The notes: generated from the letters alone by a model not told the origin. Counted from the first letter of the stretch, positions 44,352 through 54,044 are shown. The stretch is DNA of 64,000 nucleotides from an uncultured Altererythrobacter sp. (GCA_947492235.1 CANLLZ010000002.1:372001-436000); one strand, 5' to 3'. Program-made: numbers and translations.

Positions 44352-44880
44352 TGGCCCACTCCCCAGCGGTGTGAACGCCGAACCGTCCGACATCCGCGCA
44401 TGGCAGCGCTTGTCGGACGACGTAACGACATCGGGCAAGCTGGAAGCAGGCGACCCCGCCCGGCTGGCGGCCATCGGCGTCAGCCACGTCATCAATCTGG
44501 CGCTCGACGACCATCCGGAGGCACTAGCGGACGAGGCGGCGCTGCTGGCCGAGCAAGGCATTGGATACACGCATATCCCTGTGCCTTTCGACGCCCCGTC
44601 GCCAGATGAGTATGCCGCATTCTGTCAGGCAATCGAGACGGCAGAGGGTCCGGTCCACGTGCACTGCATTATGAATTACCGCGTATCGGCGTTCTTCTAT
44701 CTGCTGCACCTAGAGCAAGGGATGGATGAAGCCGCTGCGCACGCACTGATGGCAGAGCAATGGGACCCGGCGAGCGCTGATCACCCAGCTGCCAAACCTT
44801 GGGGCGATTTGATTGTGGCTTGCGCTAACCCGCCTCGAAAAAGTTCAGCTCCAGCAGCACGTTGTTCGGGTCGGCGGTGA
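44338..44880 (+). CDS. Dual-specificity phosphatase-like protein (DUF442 type)
   Basis: This 180-residue protein has a small phosphatase fold with the active-site loop VHVHCIMNYRVSAF, that is Cys-x4-Arg as in DUF442 proteins rather than Cys-x5-Arg. The upstream part (IGVSHVINLALDDHPEALADEAALLAEQGIGYTHIPVPFDAPSPDEYAAFCQAIE) fits the family. It begins 14 bases inside the PQQ dehydrogenase frame and its last 56 bases run into the convergent VOC gene. The C-terminal tail (PPRKSSAPAARCSGRR) may therefore be non-native. The substrate is unknown. Confidence 0.75.
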   Translation: MTGVDGPLPSGVNAEPSDIRAWQRLSDDVTTSGKLEAGDPARLAAIGVSHVINLALDDHPEALADEAALLAEQGIGYTHIPVPFDAPSPDEYAAFCQAIETAEGPVHVHCIMNYRVSAFFYLLHLEQGMDEAAAHALMAEQWDPASADHPAAKPWGDLIVACANPPRKSSAPAARCSGRR

Positions 44881-45229
44881 AAATTTGCTTCAGCCCCGCA
44901 GCGGGCACTTCGTTGGCGGTGTAGTCCGCGCCGCGCTGGTCCAGCCGTCCCTTCACCGTGTCGAACTCGCCGCAGCGCAGGGCGACGTGGTGGATCGCTC
45001 CTGTGGCGCCGCCCTGCACCACTTCGCGGTCATAGGCGCGCGGGCAGTCGACCGAATTGAGATGCAGCACGGCGATGCCGTTTGCATCAAACATCCAGCG
45101 CACTTGTTCGGGCTTCAATGGCGGCGGGCCGTCGCGTTCCTCCAGATCGAGCAGCTCGGCGTAGAACCGCGCCGTTTCCGCCAGCCGGTCGGTGATGATG
45201 TTTACATGGTCCAGCCGCTCGACAATCAT
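44825..45229 (-). CDS. VOC/glyoxalase-family metalloenzyme
   Basis: This 134-residue protein has two babababb modules of the vicinal oxygen chelate superfamily (LDHVNIITDRLAETARFYAELLDLEERDG; IHHVALRCGEFDTVKGRLDQRGADYTANEVPAAGLKQIFTADPNNVLLELNF). His in LDHVN, His in IHHVA and Glu in LLELNF would bind the metal. The start is the ATG at 45229; the longer frame upstream is non-coding. The reaction (glyoxalase, dioxygenase or epimerase) cannot be told. Confidence 0.85.
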   Translation of the reverse strand: MIVERLDHVNIITDRLAETARFYAELLDLEERDGPPPLKPEQVRWMFDANGIAVLHLNSVDCPRAYDREVVQGGATGAIHHVALRCGEFDTVKGRLDQRGADYTANEVPAAGLKQIFTADPNNVLLELNFFEAG

Positions 45230-45254
45230 TCCCGCTCTCCCAAACGACGTGCCT

Positions 45255-45674
45255 TCACCCCAACAGCGGCATTCCGAACACGCCCAGACCGGCGACGAAG
45301 AACCCCGGTGCAATCGGGATATCCGTGCGGCCCGCAACCTTGCCATACAGCACGGTCGCAAGGAAACCGACGGTGAAAAAGATCAGGAAGGCCGACGGAT
45401 CGAAAAACCACGGCAGGAAGGCGATCAGAAACTTCACCACCCCGGCAGGCACCACCCGCGCCACAAACAGCGCCACGCCGCCCACAACACCGGCGATCCA
45501 GAAGATCCACGGAATTTCACCGCCCTGCAAAAAGGCAAGGACAACACCGGCGACAAGGATCAGGCCGACGCTCCAGTTCGGCAGCTGCCCCGTCCGGATA
45601 TTGGCAACCAGAGCCGGCAGCATGACGCCAAGAAATGCGGCCAGCCGGACAAGCTCGAAATCCCCGTCAAACAT
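45255..45674 (-). CDS. Hydrophobic membrane protein, possibly prepilin-peptidase-like
   Basis: This 139-residue protein has about four membrane helices (VRLAAFLGVMLPALVANIRTGQLPNWSVGLILVAGVVLAFLQG...). The segment NIRTGQLPNW followed by hydrophobic helices resembles the xxD-free core of type IV prepilin peptidase-like proteins, but the catalytic Asp residues are not evident. It is transcribed with the VOC gene 25 bases downstream. Function is not known. Confidence 0.6.
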   Translation of the reverse strand: MFDGDFELVRLAAFLGVMLPALVANIRTGQLPNWSVGLILVAGVVLAFLQGGEIPWIFWIAGVVGGVALFVARVVPAGVVKFLIAFLPWFFDPSAFLIFFTVGFLATVLYGKVAGRTDIPIAPGFFVAGLGVFGMPLLG

Positions 45675-45742
45675 CGCAGATTACCCCCTTCATAGCAGGA
45701 GGCATGGTTAAACGGATTTGATAACCAAGGGGTAAAACTCTT

Positions 45743-46519
45743 CTATTTCAGTGCCATCCGCGCGCTTTGTCCGTCATCGACCTTGATCACTGCGCCCGTC
45801 ACGCATTCGCTGGCGGGATCGACCAGATAGAGCAGGCTGGTGTCCAGGCCGTCCGGTTCCGGCACGCGTTGGCGGGCGAGGCCGGGGCGCGGGTCGCCGA
45901 TGCGTTCGAACATCCCGTCGGTCATCTCGGTCACGAACATACCCGGCGCAATCGCGTTGACGTTGATATTGGCGTAAGCCCACTCCACGCTCAGCGCCTC
46001 GGTCATGCGGGCAATAGCGGTCTTGGTCACTGCATACAGCGCCGCGCCGCCGCCATCGTAGCGGTAATGCGCGGTGCTGGAGATATTAACGATGCGCCCC
46101 GGCTTCTTCGCCGCGATCAGCCGCCGGGCGACTTCGCAGCTGAGCACCCACGGCGCGCGCAAATTCACGTCGAGCACGCGGTCGGTCAGCTCAAGGCTCA
46201 TCTTGTGCGCCCGCTGGGCGTCGGGAATGCCGGCATTGTTGACGAGGATGTCGATCGTGCCAAAAACCTGTTCGCCCGCCTCGACCGCCGCCACCAGCGC
46301 TTCTGCATCGGTCGCGTCCATCGCCACGGGCAGAGCATTCTCGCGGCCAAGATCGTCCGCCAATGCCTCCAGCCGATCCACCCGCCGCGCGGCCAGCACC
46401 ACCTTCGCGCCATGCGCCGCCAGCACGCGGGCAAACCGCTCGCCAAAGCCCGAAGATGCGCCCGTTACCAGCGCCACGCGGCCAGTGAGATCAGGGGCGC
46501 TCAGATCAATCCCGCTCAT
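45743..46519 (-). CDS. Short-chain dehydrogenase/reductase
   Basis: This 258-residue classical SDR has VTGASSGFGERFARVLAAHGA for NAD(P) binding, VNNAGIP, and the catalytic Tyr/Lys in YAVTKTAIARM. A C-terminal Rossmann part ends in GAVIKVDDGQSARMALK. It is upstream of nothing specific; it follows the purU gene by 12 bases on the same strand and could share its transcript. The substrate cannot be named from sequence. Confidence 0.88.
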   Translation of the reverse strand: MSGIDLSAPDLTGRVALVTGASSGFGERFARVLAAHGAKVVLAARRVDRLEALADDLGRENALPVAMDATDAEALVAAVEAGEQVFGTIDILVNNAGIPDAQRAHKMSLELTDRVLDVNLRAPWVLSCEVARRLIAAKKPGRIVNISSTAHYRYDGGGAALYAVTKTAIARMTEALSVEWAYANINVNAIAPGMFVTEMTDGMFERIGDPRPGLARQRVPEPDGLDTSLLYLVDPASECVTGAVIKVDDGQSARMALK

Positions 46520-46531
46520 ACATTCGGCTCC

Positions 46532-47380
46532 TCAGAATACGACAGTCCGGCCTTCGTTCAGCACTACCCGCTCCTCGACATGCAGCCGCACCGCCTCGGC
46601 CAGCACGCGGCGTTCGATATCGCGGCCCTTGCGGACCAGCGCCTCGGGCGTGTCGGCATGGGTGATCGCCTCCACATCCTGATGGATGATCGGCCCTTCA
46701 TCCAGATCGGTCGTCACGTAATGCGCCGTCGCGCCGATCATCTTTACCCCGCGCGCATGCGCCTGGTGATACGGTTTCGCGCCCTTGAAGCCGGGGAGGA
46801 AGGAGTGGTGGATATTGATGCACCGCCCTGCAAAATGCGCCGCCTGCTCGTCCGAGAGGATCTGCATATAGCGCGCGAGCACGACCAGTTCGGCGCCCGT
46901 TTCCTCGGCAATCCGCCGCACCTCCGCCTCTTGCGCGGGCTTGGTTTCGCGGGTCACGGGCAGGTGGTGGAAGGGGATGTCGCCGATCTGCGTATCGGTC
47001 ACTGCCTCGCGCGGATGGTTGGAGATGACCGCGACCGGTTCGATCCGCAGTTCCCCGATCCGCCAGCGATAGAGGAGGTCGGCGAGGCAGTGGTCGAACT
47101 TGCTGACCATCAGCACGACCCGGCGTGGGCGGTCGCGGCTGACCAGCTTCCACTCCATCGCGAATTCATCGGCCAGCGGGGTGAAGTCTCGGCGCAGCGT
47201 GTCGGCGCGCACATCCCCCGGATCGAATTCCACCCGCATGAAGAAGCGGTCGCTCTCGCGGTCATTGAATTGCTGCGCTTCCAGCACATTGCCGCCGCGC
47301 TCATACAGGAAGGACGTCACCCGCGCCGTGATGCCGGGGCGATCCGCGCAGGCCAGCCGCAGGACGAGCGGCTCGCTCAC
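46532..47380 (-). CDS. purU: Formyltetrahydrofolate deformylase
   Basis: This 282-residue protein has an N-terminal ACT domain ([34 protein letters not shown]) and a C-terminal formyltransferase-like domain. The catalytic Asn/His/Asp are in [11 protein letters not shown]...[21 protein letters not shown]. PurU hydrolyses 10-formyl-THF to formate and THF, balancing one-carbon units. The chosen start is the GTG at 47380 (GTGA overlap with the preceding gene stop), which gives the family N-terminus [13 protein letters not shown]; the frame extends 36 bases further but lacks support. Confidence 0.92.
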   Translation of the reverse strand: MSEPLVLRLACADRPGITARVTSFLYERGGNVLEAQQFNDRESDRFFMRVEFDPGDVRADTLRRDFTPLADEFAMEWKLVSRDRPRRVVLMVSKFDHCLADLLYRWRIGELRIEPVAVISNHPREAVTDTQIGDIPFHHLPVTRETKPAQEAEVRRIAEETGAELVVLARYMQILSDEQAAHFAGRCINIHHSFLPGFKGAKPYHQAHARGVKMIGATAHYVTTDLDEGPIIHQDVEAITHADTPEALVRKGRDIERRVLAEAVRLHVEERVVLNEGRTVVF

Positions 47381-48399
47381 CGCTTTGCGTGTCTCTGGCC
47401 CAGAGCCGCTTCGCACTGGTCCATCAGCGAAGCCATGATGTCCGCCACCGGCTCCTCGGCCTTGACCATGCCGACGCTCTGCCCGGCCATCAGGCTGCCG
47501 TTCTCCACATCGCCATCGACCACCGCGCGGCGGAGCGCGCCTGCCCAGTAATGCTCGATCTGCAGCTGGGCCTCCATCATCTCCAGCCCCTCATTGTCCA
47601 CCAGAGCGGCAACCTCGCGCTGCTTGGCGGTGAACTCCTCGGTGCCCTTGTTCTTCAGGGCGCGCACCGGGATCACCGGCAGGCGCGGATCGACCTGAAC
47701 GCTGGCCACCGCATCGCGGGCATTGGCGCGGAAGAACGCCTTCTTGAAATCGGGATGGGCGATGCTCTCGGTCGCGCAGGCAAAGCGCGTGCCCAGCTGC
47801 ACGCCGACCGCGCCCATCTCGAGGTAGCCGGCGATCGCCTCGCCCCGCCCGATGCCCCCGGCGACGAAGACCAGGTGATCCTCGGCCAAGGCAGGCAGGA
47901 ACTCCTGCGCCAGCACGCTGGTGGAGACCGGCCCGATATGGCCGCCCGCCTCCATCCCCTCGATCACCAGAGCATCGCCGCCTGATCGCAGCAGCTTCTT
48001 CGCCAGCGCCAGCGTGGGGGCAAAGACGATGACCTTCGCGCCGCTCTCCTTGATGCGCTCGACGCTGCCCTTGGGAGGGATGCCGCCCGCCAGCACCACA
48101 TGGGTGACGCCGTGCTTCGCGCACACGTCGATCAGCTCCATCAGCTGCGGGTGCATGGTGATGAGGTTCACGCCAAAGGGCCTGTCCGTCAGCGCGCGGG
48201 TCGCGGCGATCTCGGCATCGAGCAACTCCGGCGTCATCGCCCCGCAGGCAATCACGCCAAAGCCGCCCGCATTGGAAATGGCCGAGACGAGATTGCGCTC
48301 GCTCACCCAGGACATAGCGCCGCACAGCACCGCATGCTCGCAGCCAAGAAACTCAGCGCCACGCTGCATGAGTGCGTGGCTTTTGGGGTAAGTGGTCAT
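47377..48399 (-). CDS. Nitronate monooxygenase (2-nitropropane dioxygenase-like)
   Basis: This 340-residue TIM-barrel FMN enzyme has [29 protein letters not shown] for FMN, the catalytic His region in [13 protein letters not shown], and [26 protein letters not shown] for the phosphate. It oxidises nitronates such as propionate-3-nitronate. The ATG at 48399 is preferred over longer frames. It is translationally coupled to purU by a 4-base overlap. Confidence 0.9.
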   Translation of the reverse strand: MTTYPKSHALMQRGAEFLGCEHAVLCGAMSWVSERNLVSAISNAGGFGVIACGAMTPELLDAEIAATRALTDRPFGVNLITMHPQLMELIDVCAKHGVTHVVLAGGIPPKGSVERIKESGAKVIVFAPTLALAKKLLRSGGDALVIEGMEAGGHIGPVSTSVLAQEFLPALAEDHLVFVAGGIGRGEAIAGYLEMGAVGVQLGTRFACATESIAHPDFKKAFFRANARDAVASVQVDPRLPVIPVRALKNKGTEEFTAKQREVAALVDNEGLEMMEAQLQIEHYWAGALRRAVVDGDVENGSLMAGQSVGMVKAEEPVADIMASLMDQCEAALGQRHAKR

Positions 48400-48438
48400 G
48401 GGGGTGCGGTTAGGGGAGCGGCCCGCGCCTAGCAAGCG

Positions 48439-51400
48439 TCAGTCCTTATCCGGCGCAAAGCGGGGTATCTGGTAATCGGGGCGCAGCCAGCGGATGTGGC
48501 CTTCCGCTTCCTCGGCGGCGCGCTCGTGATTGAGCGCGACCAGCCGGGCGACAATCTCGGACGGGCCGAGTTGGCCTGCCGCCCATTCCTCGCCCCAGCC
48601 ATAGGCATCGGCAACCGCGGCATCGAGCTGTTCATGCAGTCGGTCGACAATCCCCGCGCGCGCCTCGGTCGCGCGGCGACGGTCCTTGTCAGAGAGCTCC
48701 GCGCCCGAGCGCAGCTTTTCGCGCAGGTTATACAGCTCGGTCATGGTGAGCTTGTCGGTCTCGGCAATCGCGAGTTTACGAGTTTCGTCGAGTTCCTCGG
48801 CAAGGTCAGCGATCGCCTCGCGCTGAGTGTCGCTGGCGTCGGGAAAGGGGAAGGGGTCAAATATCTTGGATTTGTTGTAGCGCGGCCTGTCCTCAAGCAT
48901 CCCGCCCGCCCGCAGACTCCATTCCACATGTATCCGCGATTGCAGCACGCCGAGGTGGTATGCGTCGTCGCTGCCGATGGCGACGAGCATATTGTCCGGG
49001 ACGATCGACGTATTGAGAAACTGGAACACGCGGTGCTTGGAGGTCTCCACCGTCGCGGTATAGCGTGAAAGACCTTGCAGCGCTGGTCGAAGATCGCGGC
49101 GCGGCTCTCCGAAAATCCACCAGTTCTTTTTGTAGCTGTCGCGGCGATTTTTATCTCGATCCGGCTTCACTTCTCGCAATAGATGCTCGTAAACTTCCGG
49201 ATAACGCTGACGCACCTCTTTCTCGGTCAGCCCGAGCAGGTCAATCACCATGACATTCCGCGAATGCTGCAACAGGTCGCGCCCGTTGCGATAGGGGCGA
49301 ATATGCTTTTCCAGCCCCTCGCGCTTGCCGAGGCCCAGCTCCTTCGCTTGCAGTTCGGTGACGATGAAACCGGAGCCGTGTAGCTTCACTCCGGGCGACG
49401 CTAAGCTCTCATTGGCCAGTAACGGCTTTGCTGACGTAACATCCGCACCCACCGTCAAGTTGGCATTGATCCGCCCGCCTACCCGCGACAGCGCGATATC
49501 GGGATTGTCGCTGTCGAGCGCCGATTCGCCGGTTACTTCGCGCAAACTGCCTTCACCCGCGCCGCGCTCGGCCACGGTCATGGCGATGCGGACGGCCGCG
49601 GCGTCCTTCGTCGCTTTGGTCCAGGGGTGATCGGGTATGGCGAGGATGAGGGAGAGCGCGTTGTCCCCATCCTCTTTAGAGGAGGGGGTCGGGGGGTGGT
49701 GCTGGCCAGGCGCTTTGCCCGGTTTCTCCCGCACCTCGGCTTTTTCCACCACCCCCGGCCCCTCCTCTGAAGAGGAGGGGAGAAGATATTGCGCGATCAC
49801 GCGGCGGCTAAATTCCTGCGTGATTGAATTGGTGGTGACAAAGCCGAAGCGTTTGAGCGGGCTGCCATCGGCCACCAACGTATGCGCCGCGCGGTCCCAC
49901 CATTGCATCACGAAATCGGCCGATTTGGGCACACGCGAATTGGCCTTCCACATCGCCTCGGCATAGTCGCCGCCCAGCTTCTCGCGCAGATCCTTCCCGC
50001 CGATAAAAGGCGGGTTGCCGATGATAAAATCGACCTCCGGCCATTCCGCCATCACCGGGTTTTCGAAATCGGGCTGGCCGGTTTCGGTCAGCCGCAGCAC
50101 CGCGTCATAGCGCCCGCGCCGCCCCATGTTGAGATTGGCGCTGCGTTGCAGAACCGGTTCCGGCACGGCGTCAGGATCGTCGCGCAGCCTGTTGCGCAGC
50201 CAGCCGATCCACAGCACCAGCTCCGCGATCTTGGCCGCGCGCGGGTTCAGCTCAAGCCCGTAGAATTGCTGCGGGCCGACGCGCGGTTGCACCTCGCCGC
50301 CGAGCTTCTGCACCAGCTCGATCACGCGCGCTTCCAGCGCCTGCAAAAGCTCCATCGCCACGTAAAGGAAATTGCCCGTGCCGCAGGCCGGATCAAGCAC
50401 GCGGGTGGTGGCGAGCTTTTCGTGGAAGCCGAGCGCCGCTTCGAGCAGCGCAGGCTCATCACCCTCGTGTTCGGCTTGCAGCGCTTCCCATTCCGGTTCG
50501 AGCACATCCATGATGGTAGCGCGGACCAGCCGGTCCACATACGGACGAGGCGTGTAATGCGCGCCCAGCTTGGCCCGCTCGCCCGCGTCCAGCGCCTGTT
50601 CCAGCAGAGTGCCGAAGATCGCTGGTTCGACCCGGCGCCAGTTCTGCCGCGCCGCTTCGTAAAGGTTGTGGACGAGGAAACCGCCGAGGGGATAGGTTTT
50701 GCTATCTTCGAACAGGCCGCCGTTGAAATAGCGAACGTCGGTTTTCAGCGCCATGGAGAAGCGGTTGCCGGGATCGGCGCTGTTCATTTTCTCGAACAGA
50801 TCGCGCAAGCCGTTGGCGAAATAGCCGTCATTGCCTTCCGCTTCTTTCAGAAACTCCTCAAAGCTGCGCGTTGGAAGCAGGCCAATATCTTCGGCGAACA
50901 TGCAGAACAGCACACGCATCAGGAACAGGCTCGATTCCTCGATCTCGATCGCACGCTGACGCGGGTCTTCCGTGCGGATGCGGATGCCCTCTTCGAGATA
51001 TTTGCTGACCTCTGCGAGATTGCTCGCGACAGTGCGGGTGACGAGCGCCGACTGAAACCGCGGATCGACGCTTTTGGGCGCTTCCCAGATGGCGCGGATC
51101 AGTTCGAGCGGGGTCTTGCCTGTCTGCGCAACCTCCGCCTCGCTAGCGAGGTCGGCAAGCTCGATGCGATAGGTCTGCCGGTCGGGGAAAAATTCATAAT
51201 CGCGGCCATTGCCCGCCGGATCGACATAAAGTTCGAACGCACGGCCCACGTCGCACACGACAAGAAACGGGGCGACCGGCTCGTTCGACGGCAAGTTGCG
51301 GGCATAGTTGCGCGCCTGCAGCCACGCATCGCGCATCATCAGATCGTAGCGCGCGCCGGACGGGGCTTGCGGCTTGTCATCGGTGCCCTCGAACAAGGGC

Positions 51401-51672
51401 GCATCGGATTGTTTGATCCAGCTTTGCTTGGCCTCCATGATGAAGTGCCCGCGCTTGTAGAGATCGACCGAACCAGTGCCTTTCGTGGAACGGAACGAAC
51501 CGCCCGGCACGCTGGCCTCGTATTCATAGGATCCGAGCCTGCCTTTTTCGGCAATGCCCGGGCGTTCAATTCCGAGCACCTCCGTCAAATCGGTGACGAA
51601 GGACTGAAAATTGGATGTTTCCGCCCCGCCTGCTGTGCCGCTCCATTTCTCGATCAGGTCTTTAACGGTCAC
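48439..51672 (-). CDS. MmeI-like single-chain restriction-modification enzyme
   Basis: This 1077-residue protein reads from a GTG at 51672 with GGGGG seven bases upstream. The N-terminus has a D-ExK nuclease site (D70 in GSVDLYKR, E80/K82 in FIMEAKQSW). The centre has a gamma-class adenine methyltransferase with DPACGTGNFLYVAMELL near 425 and NPPF in DFIIGNPPFIGGK near 551. The C-terminus has target-recognition and helical spacer domains. This is the type IIL (MmeI) plan, with no separate subunit. A palindromic repeat at 49664-49781 adds about 39 residues (631-670) between RRVIAQYLLP and LSLILAIPDHPW. It is not inside the island. Confidence 0.88.
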   Translation of the reverse strand: MTVKDLIEKWSGTAGGAETSNFQSFVTDLTEVLGIERPGIAEKGRLGSYEYEASVPGGSFRSTKGTGSVDLYKRGHFIMEAKQSWIKQSDAPLFEGTDDKPQAPSGARYDLMMRDAWLQARNYARNLPSNEPVAPFLVVCDVGRAFELYVDPAGNGRDYEFFPDRQTYRIELADLASEAEVAQTGKTPLELIRAIWEAPKSVDPRFQSALVTRTVASNLAEVSKYLEEGIRIRTEDPRQRAIEIEESSLFLMRVLFCMFAEDIGLLPTRSFEEFLKEAEGNDGYFANGLRDLFEKMNSADPGNRFSMALKTDVRYFNGGLFEDSKTYPLGGFLVHNLYEAARQNWRRVEPAIFGTLLEQALDAGERAKLGAHYTPRPYVDRLVRATIMDVLEPEWEALQAEHEGDEPALLEAALGFHEKLATTRVLDPACGTGNFLYVAMELLQALEARVIELVQKLGGEVQPRVGPQQFYGLELNPRAAKIAELVLWIGWLRNRLRDDPDAVPEPVLQRSANLNMGRRGRYDAVLRLTETGQPDFENPVMAEWPEVDFIIGNPPFIGGKDLREKLGGDYAEAMWKANSRVPKSADFVMQWWDRAAHTLVADGSPLKRFGFVTTNSITQEFSRRVIAQYLLPSSSEEGPGVVEKAEVREKPGKAPGQHHPPTPSSKEDGDNALSLILAIPDHPWTKATKDAAAVRIAMTVAERGAGEGSLREVTGESALDSDNPDIALSRVGGRINANLTVGADVTSAKPLLANESLASPGVKLHGSGFIVTELQAKELGLGKREGLEKHIRPYRNGRDLLQHSRNVMVIDLLGLTEKEVRQRYPEVYEHLLREVKPDRDKNRRDSYKKNWWIFGEPRRDLRPALQGLSRYTATVETSKHRVFQFLNTSIVPDNMLVAIGSDDAYHLGVLQSRIHVEWSLRAGGMLEDRPRYNKSKIFDPFPFPDASDTQREAIADLAEELDETRKLAIAETDKLTMTELYNLREKLRSGAELSDKDRRRATEARAGIVDRLHEQLDAAVADAYGWGEEWAAGQLGPSEIVARLVALNHERAAEEAEGHIRWLRPDYQIPRFAPDKD
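49664..49781. repeat. Palindromic repeat element inserted in frame in the MmeI-like gene
   Basis: The 118-base element has terminal inverted repeats of about 35 bases: tccccatcctctttagagg... at the left and the near-complement of tcccctcctcttcagagg at the right end. Each is itself palindromic around CCTCTTYAGAGG and followed by GGGGGTGGT. Such small repeats are common between genes in Sphingomonads. In the protein it encodes Ser/Glu/Pro/Lys-rich, probably unstructured residues. Family relatives lack this stretch, as judged from memory. Confidence 0.75.
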
Positions 51673-51941
51673 GCAATTCCCCCATGAGGCGACCCTAGCC
51701 GCTGTCGCAAGCACCGCAAGCCAAACAATTTTCCTACACGCGCGCCGCCCGCTAGCGTTGCTTTGAACCTGTCCGACTCGTGGGGACGGCCCGCTGGCGC
51801 CTACGCACGCGCGGGGGCGTTTCTCGAAAAAACGGCAGGCAATGTGTCAAGCTGGAGATTTCTCGCAAGCGCCTGATTTACCGAATTTTTCCCTGATGGA
51901 TTTGCTTGACACCCTGTCAAAAGCGTCAAGCGAATCCAACA

Positions 51942-53231
51942 TCATTCTTCGGCTGCATCCAGCCCGTAGGCGGTGTGCAGGACGCGGACGGCGAGTTCGG
52001 TTTCGTCCTCGTCGATCATCACGCTGACCTTGATCTCGCTGGTGCTGATCGCCTGAATGTTGATGCCGCGGTCGGACAGGCTGCGGAACATCGTGCTGGC
52101 GACGCCGGCGTGGCTTTTCATGCCCACGCCGACCACGCTGATTTTGGCGATGTGACTGTCGGTGATGATGCGGTTGAAGCCGATGGCGCTGCGCCGGTCC
52201 TCCAGCAGGGCCTGCGCCCGGGGCAGGTCGGTCTGGGGGATGGTGAAGGTGACGTCGGTCTCGCCCTTGTCGCGGCCCACGTTCTGGATGATCATGTCGA
52301 CATTGATCGACGCGGCGGCCAGCGGTTCGAATATCTCGGCCACGGCGCCCGGTTCGTCGGGCACGCGGGTGAGGATGATCTTGGCCTCGTTCTTGTCATG
52401 CGCGATGCCGGTGACGTGCTGGCGTTCCATGTCGTTCCTTTCGAGGATGGCGTCCATTTCGCTGTCGGATACGATCAGCGTGCCGGGCAGATCGTCGGCG
52501 GAGGGGGAGTCTTCGTCGGTGAAGCTGGAGAGGACCTGGACGCGGACCTGTTCCTTCATGGCGAGGCCGACGGAGCGGGTCTGGAGGACCTTCGCGCCGA
52601 CGCTGGCGAGCTCCAGCATCTCCTCGTAGGTCACCGCCTTCAGCTTGCGGGCGCGGGCCACGATGCGGGGGTCGGTGGTGTAGACCCCGTCGACATCGGT
52701 GTAGATGTCGCAGCGGTCGGCCTTCACGGCGGCAGCGACGGCCACGGCGCTGGTGTCCGATCCGCCGCGGCCCATGGTGGTGATGCGGCCCTCGTGGCTC
52801 AGCCCCTGAAAGCCGGGGATGACGGCGATGGAGCCTTCGGCAAGGGAAGCGAGCAAGGCTTCGGCGTCGATCGTTTCGACCCGCGCTTTGGCGTGCGCCT
52901 CTACCGTGCGGACGGGCAGCTGCCAGCCGAGCCAGCTGCGCGCCTTGCAGCCCATGGATTGCAGGGTCATGGCGAGCAGGCCGGAAGTGACCTGTTCGCC
53001 GCTGGCGACCACCACGTCATACTCGGCGGGGTCATACAGCGCGTGGGCCTCGCGGGCGAAATTGACCAGCCGGTCGGTCTCCCCCGCCATGGCGGAGACG
53101 ACGACGACGACTTCATCGCGTGTGCCGTCGGGCTTGGGCGCGGCCTGCCGGCGCACGATCTGCGCGACGCGGCGAATGCGCTCGGTCCCGGCCATCGACG
53201 TGCCGCCAAATTTCATCACGATGCGCGCCAT
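51942..53231 (-). CDS. lysC: Aspartate kinase
   Basis: This 429-residue protein has the amino acid kinase domain (MARIVMKFGGTSMAGTERI, and GRGGSDTSAVAVAAAVKADRCDIYTDVDGVYTTDPRIV) and two C-terminal ACT domains (IILTRVPDEPGAVAEIFEPLAAASINVDMIIQN and ISVVGVGMKSHAGVASTMFRSLSDRGINIQAISTSEIKVSVMI) for feedback control by Lys/Thr. It phosphorylates aspartate in the route to lysine, threonine and methionine. It is divergent from ubiG. Confidence 0.95.
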   Translation of the reverse strand: MARIVMKFGGTSMAGTERIRRVAQIVRRQAAPKPDGTRDEVVVVVSAMAGETDRLVNFAREAHALYDPAEYDVVVASGEQVTSGLLAMTLQSMGCKARSWLGWQLPVRTVEAHAKARVETIDAEALLASLAEGSIAVIPGFQGLSHEGRITTMGRGGSDTSAVAVAAAVKADRCDIYTDVDGVYTTDPRIVARARKLKAVTYEEMLELASVGAKVLQTRSVGLAMKEQVRVQVLSSFTDEDSPSADDLPGTLIVSDSEMDAILERNDMERQHVTGIAHDKNEAKIILTRVPDEPGAVAEIFEPLAAASINVDMIIQNVGRDKGETDVTFTIPQTDLPRAQALLEDRRSAIGFNRIITDSHIAKISVVGVGMKSHAGVASTMFRSLSDRGINIQAISTSEIKVSVMIDEDETELAVRVLHTAYGLDAAEE

Positions 53232-53285
53232 GTGCCCGCCACTCTCCCGCTGGTCGGCTTACCCGCGTGCTGTTACGAAGGGCGC

Positions 53286-54044
53286 ATGACTGATGCAACA
53301 ATTGAAGCCCCAAGCAATTCTAAGGGCAGCCCAACAATCCGCCCCGACGAAGCGGCGCATTTCGGAGCGCTGGCGGCAGACTGGTGGGACCCGCGCGGCT
53401 CCTCGGCCATGCTGCACAAGCTCAATCCGGTGCGGCTGGGCTTTGTGCGCAAGGCGGTGGACACGCATTGGGGCGGCGATGTTCGTGATCCCCGGCCGCT
53501 TGCCGGGAAGACCGCGCTGGATGTCGGTTGCGGCGCGGGGCTGCTGTGCGAACCGCTGGCACGAATGGGCGCAGAGGTCACGGGGCTGGACGCCGCGCCG
53601 GAAAATATTGCGGCAGCGAAGGCGCATGCCGAAGGGGCTGGCCTGAGCATCGATTACCGGGCGGGCGAGTTGGGCGAAGCCAAGCTAGGACAGTTCGATA
53701 TGGTCACTTCGCTCGAAGTGCTGGAGCATGTGGCAGACAAGCCAGCGTTTCTGGAGCAGCTGGCAGGCAGGCTGGCCGATGGCGGGTTGATGATCCTCTC
53801 CACCCCCAACCGCACCGCCGCCAGCCGCCTGCTGCTGGTCGGGGCCGCCGAGATGAGCGGAGCGATACCGCGCGGCACGCACCATTGGGACGATTTCGTG
53901 ACGCCCGACGAGCTGGAGCCGATGCTGGCCGTTCTCGGGCTGCAAGTGTGCGAGACGCAAGGGATAGCGTGGCGCCCGGACAAGGGCCTGCACCTGTCGG
54001 ATGATCTTTCGCTCAACTACATCATGAGCGTGCGCAAAATTTAG
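53286..54044 (+). CDS. ubiG: Ubiquinone biosynthesis O-methyltransferase
   Basis: This 252-residue SAM methyltransferase begins with the UbiG pattern FGALAADWWDPRGSSAMLHKLNPVRLGFVRKAVDTHW. Motif I is in ALDVGCGAGLLCEPLARMGAEVTGLDAA, followed by MVTSLEVLEHV and STPNRTAASRLLLV. It methylates both catechol oxygens in ubiquinone synthesis. The ATG at 53286 lies 55 bases from the lysC start in a divergent arrangement; the long upstream frame through lysC is not coding. Confidence 0.95.
   Translation: MTDATIEAPSNSKGSPTIRPDEAAHFGALAADWWDPRGSSAMLHKLNPVRLGFVRKAVDTHWGGDVRDPRPLAGKTALDVGCGAGLLCEPLARMGAEVTGLDAAPENIAAAKAHAEGAGLSIDYRAGELGEAKLGQFDMVTSLEVLEHVADKPAFLEQLAGRLADGGLMILSTPNRTAASRLLLVGAAEMSGAIPRGTHHWDDFVTPDELEPMLAVLGLQVCETQGIAWRPDKGLHLSDDLSLNYIMSVRKI

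Noticed and set aside
49882-51687. Plus-strand frame of 601 codons opposite the MmeI-like gene
   Set aside because: No ribosome site or domain; mirror of the restriction gene.
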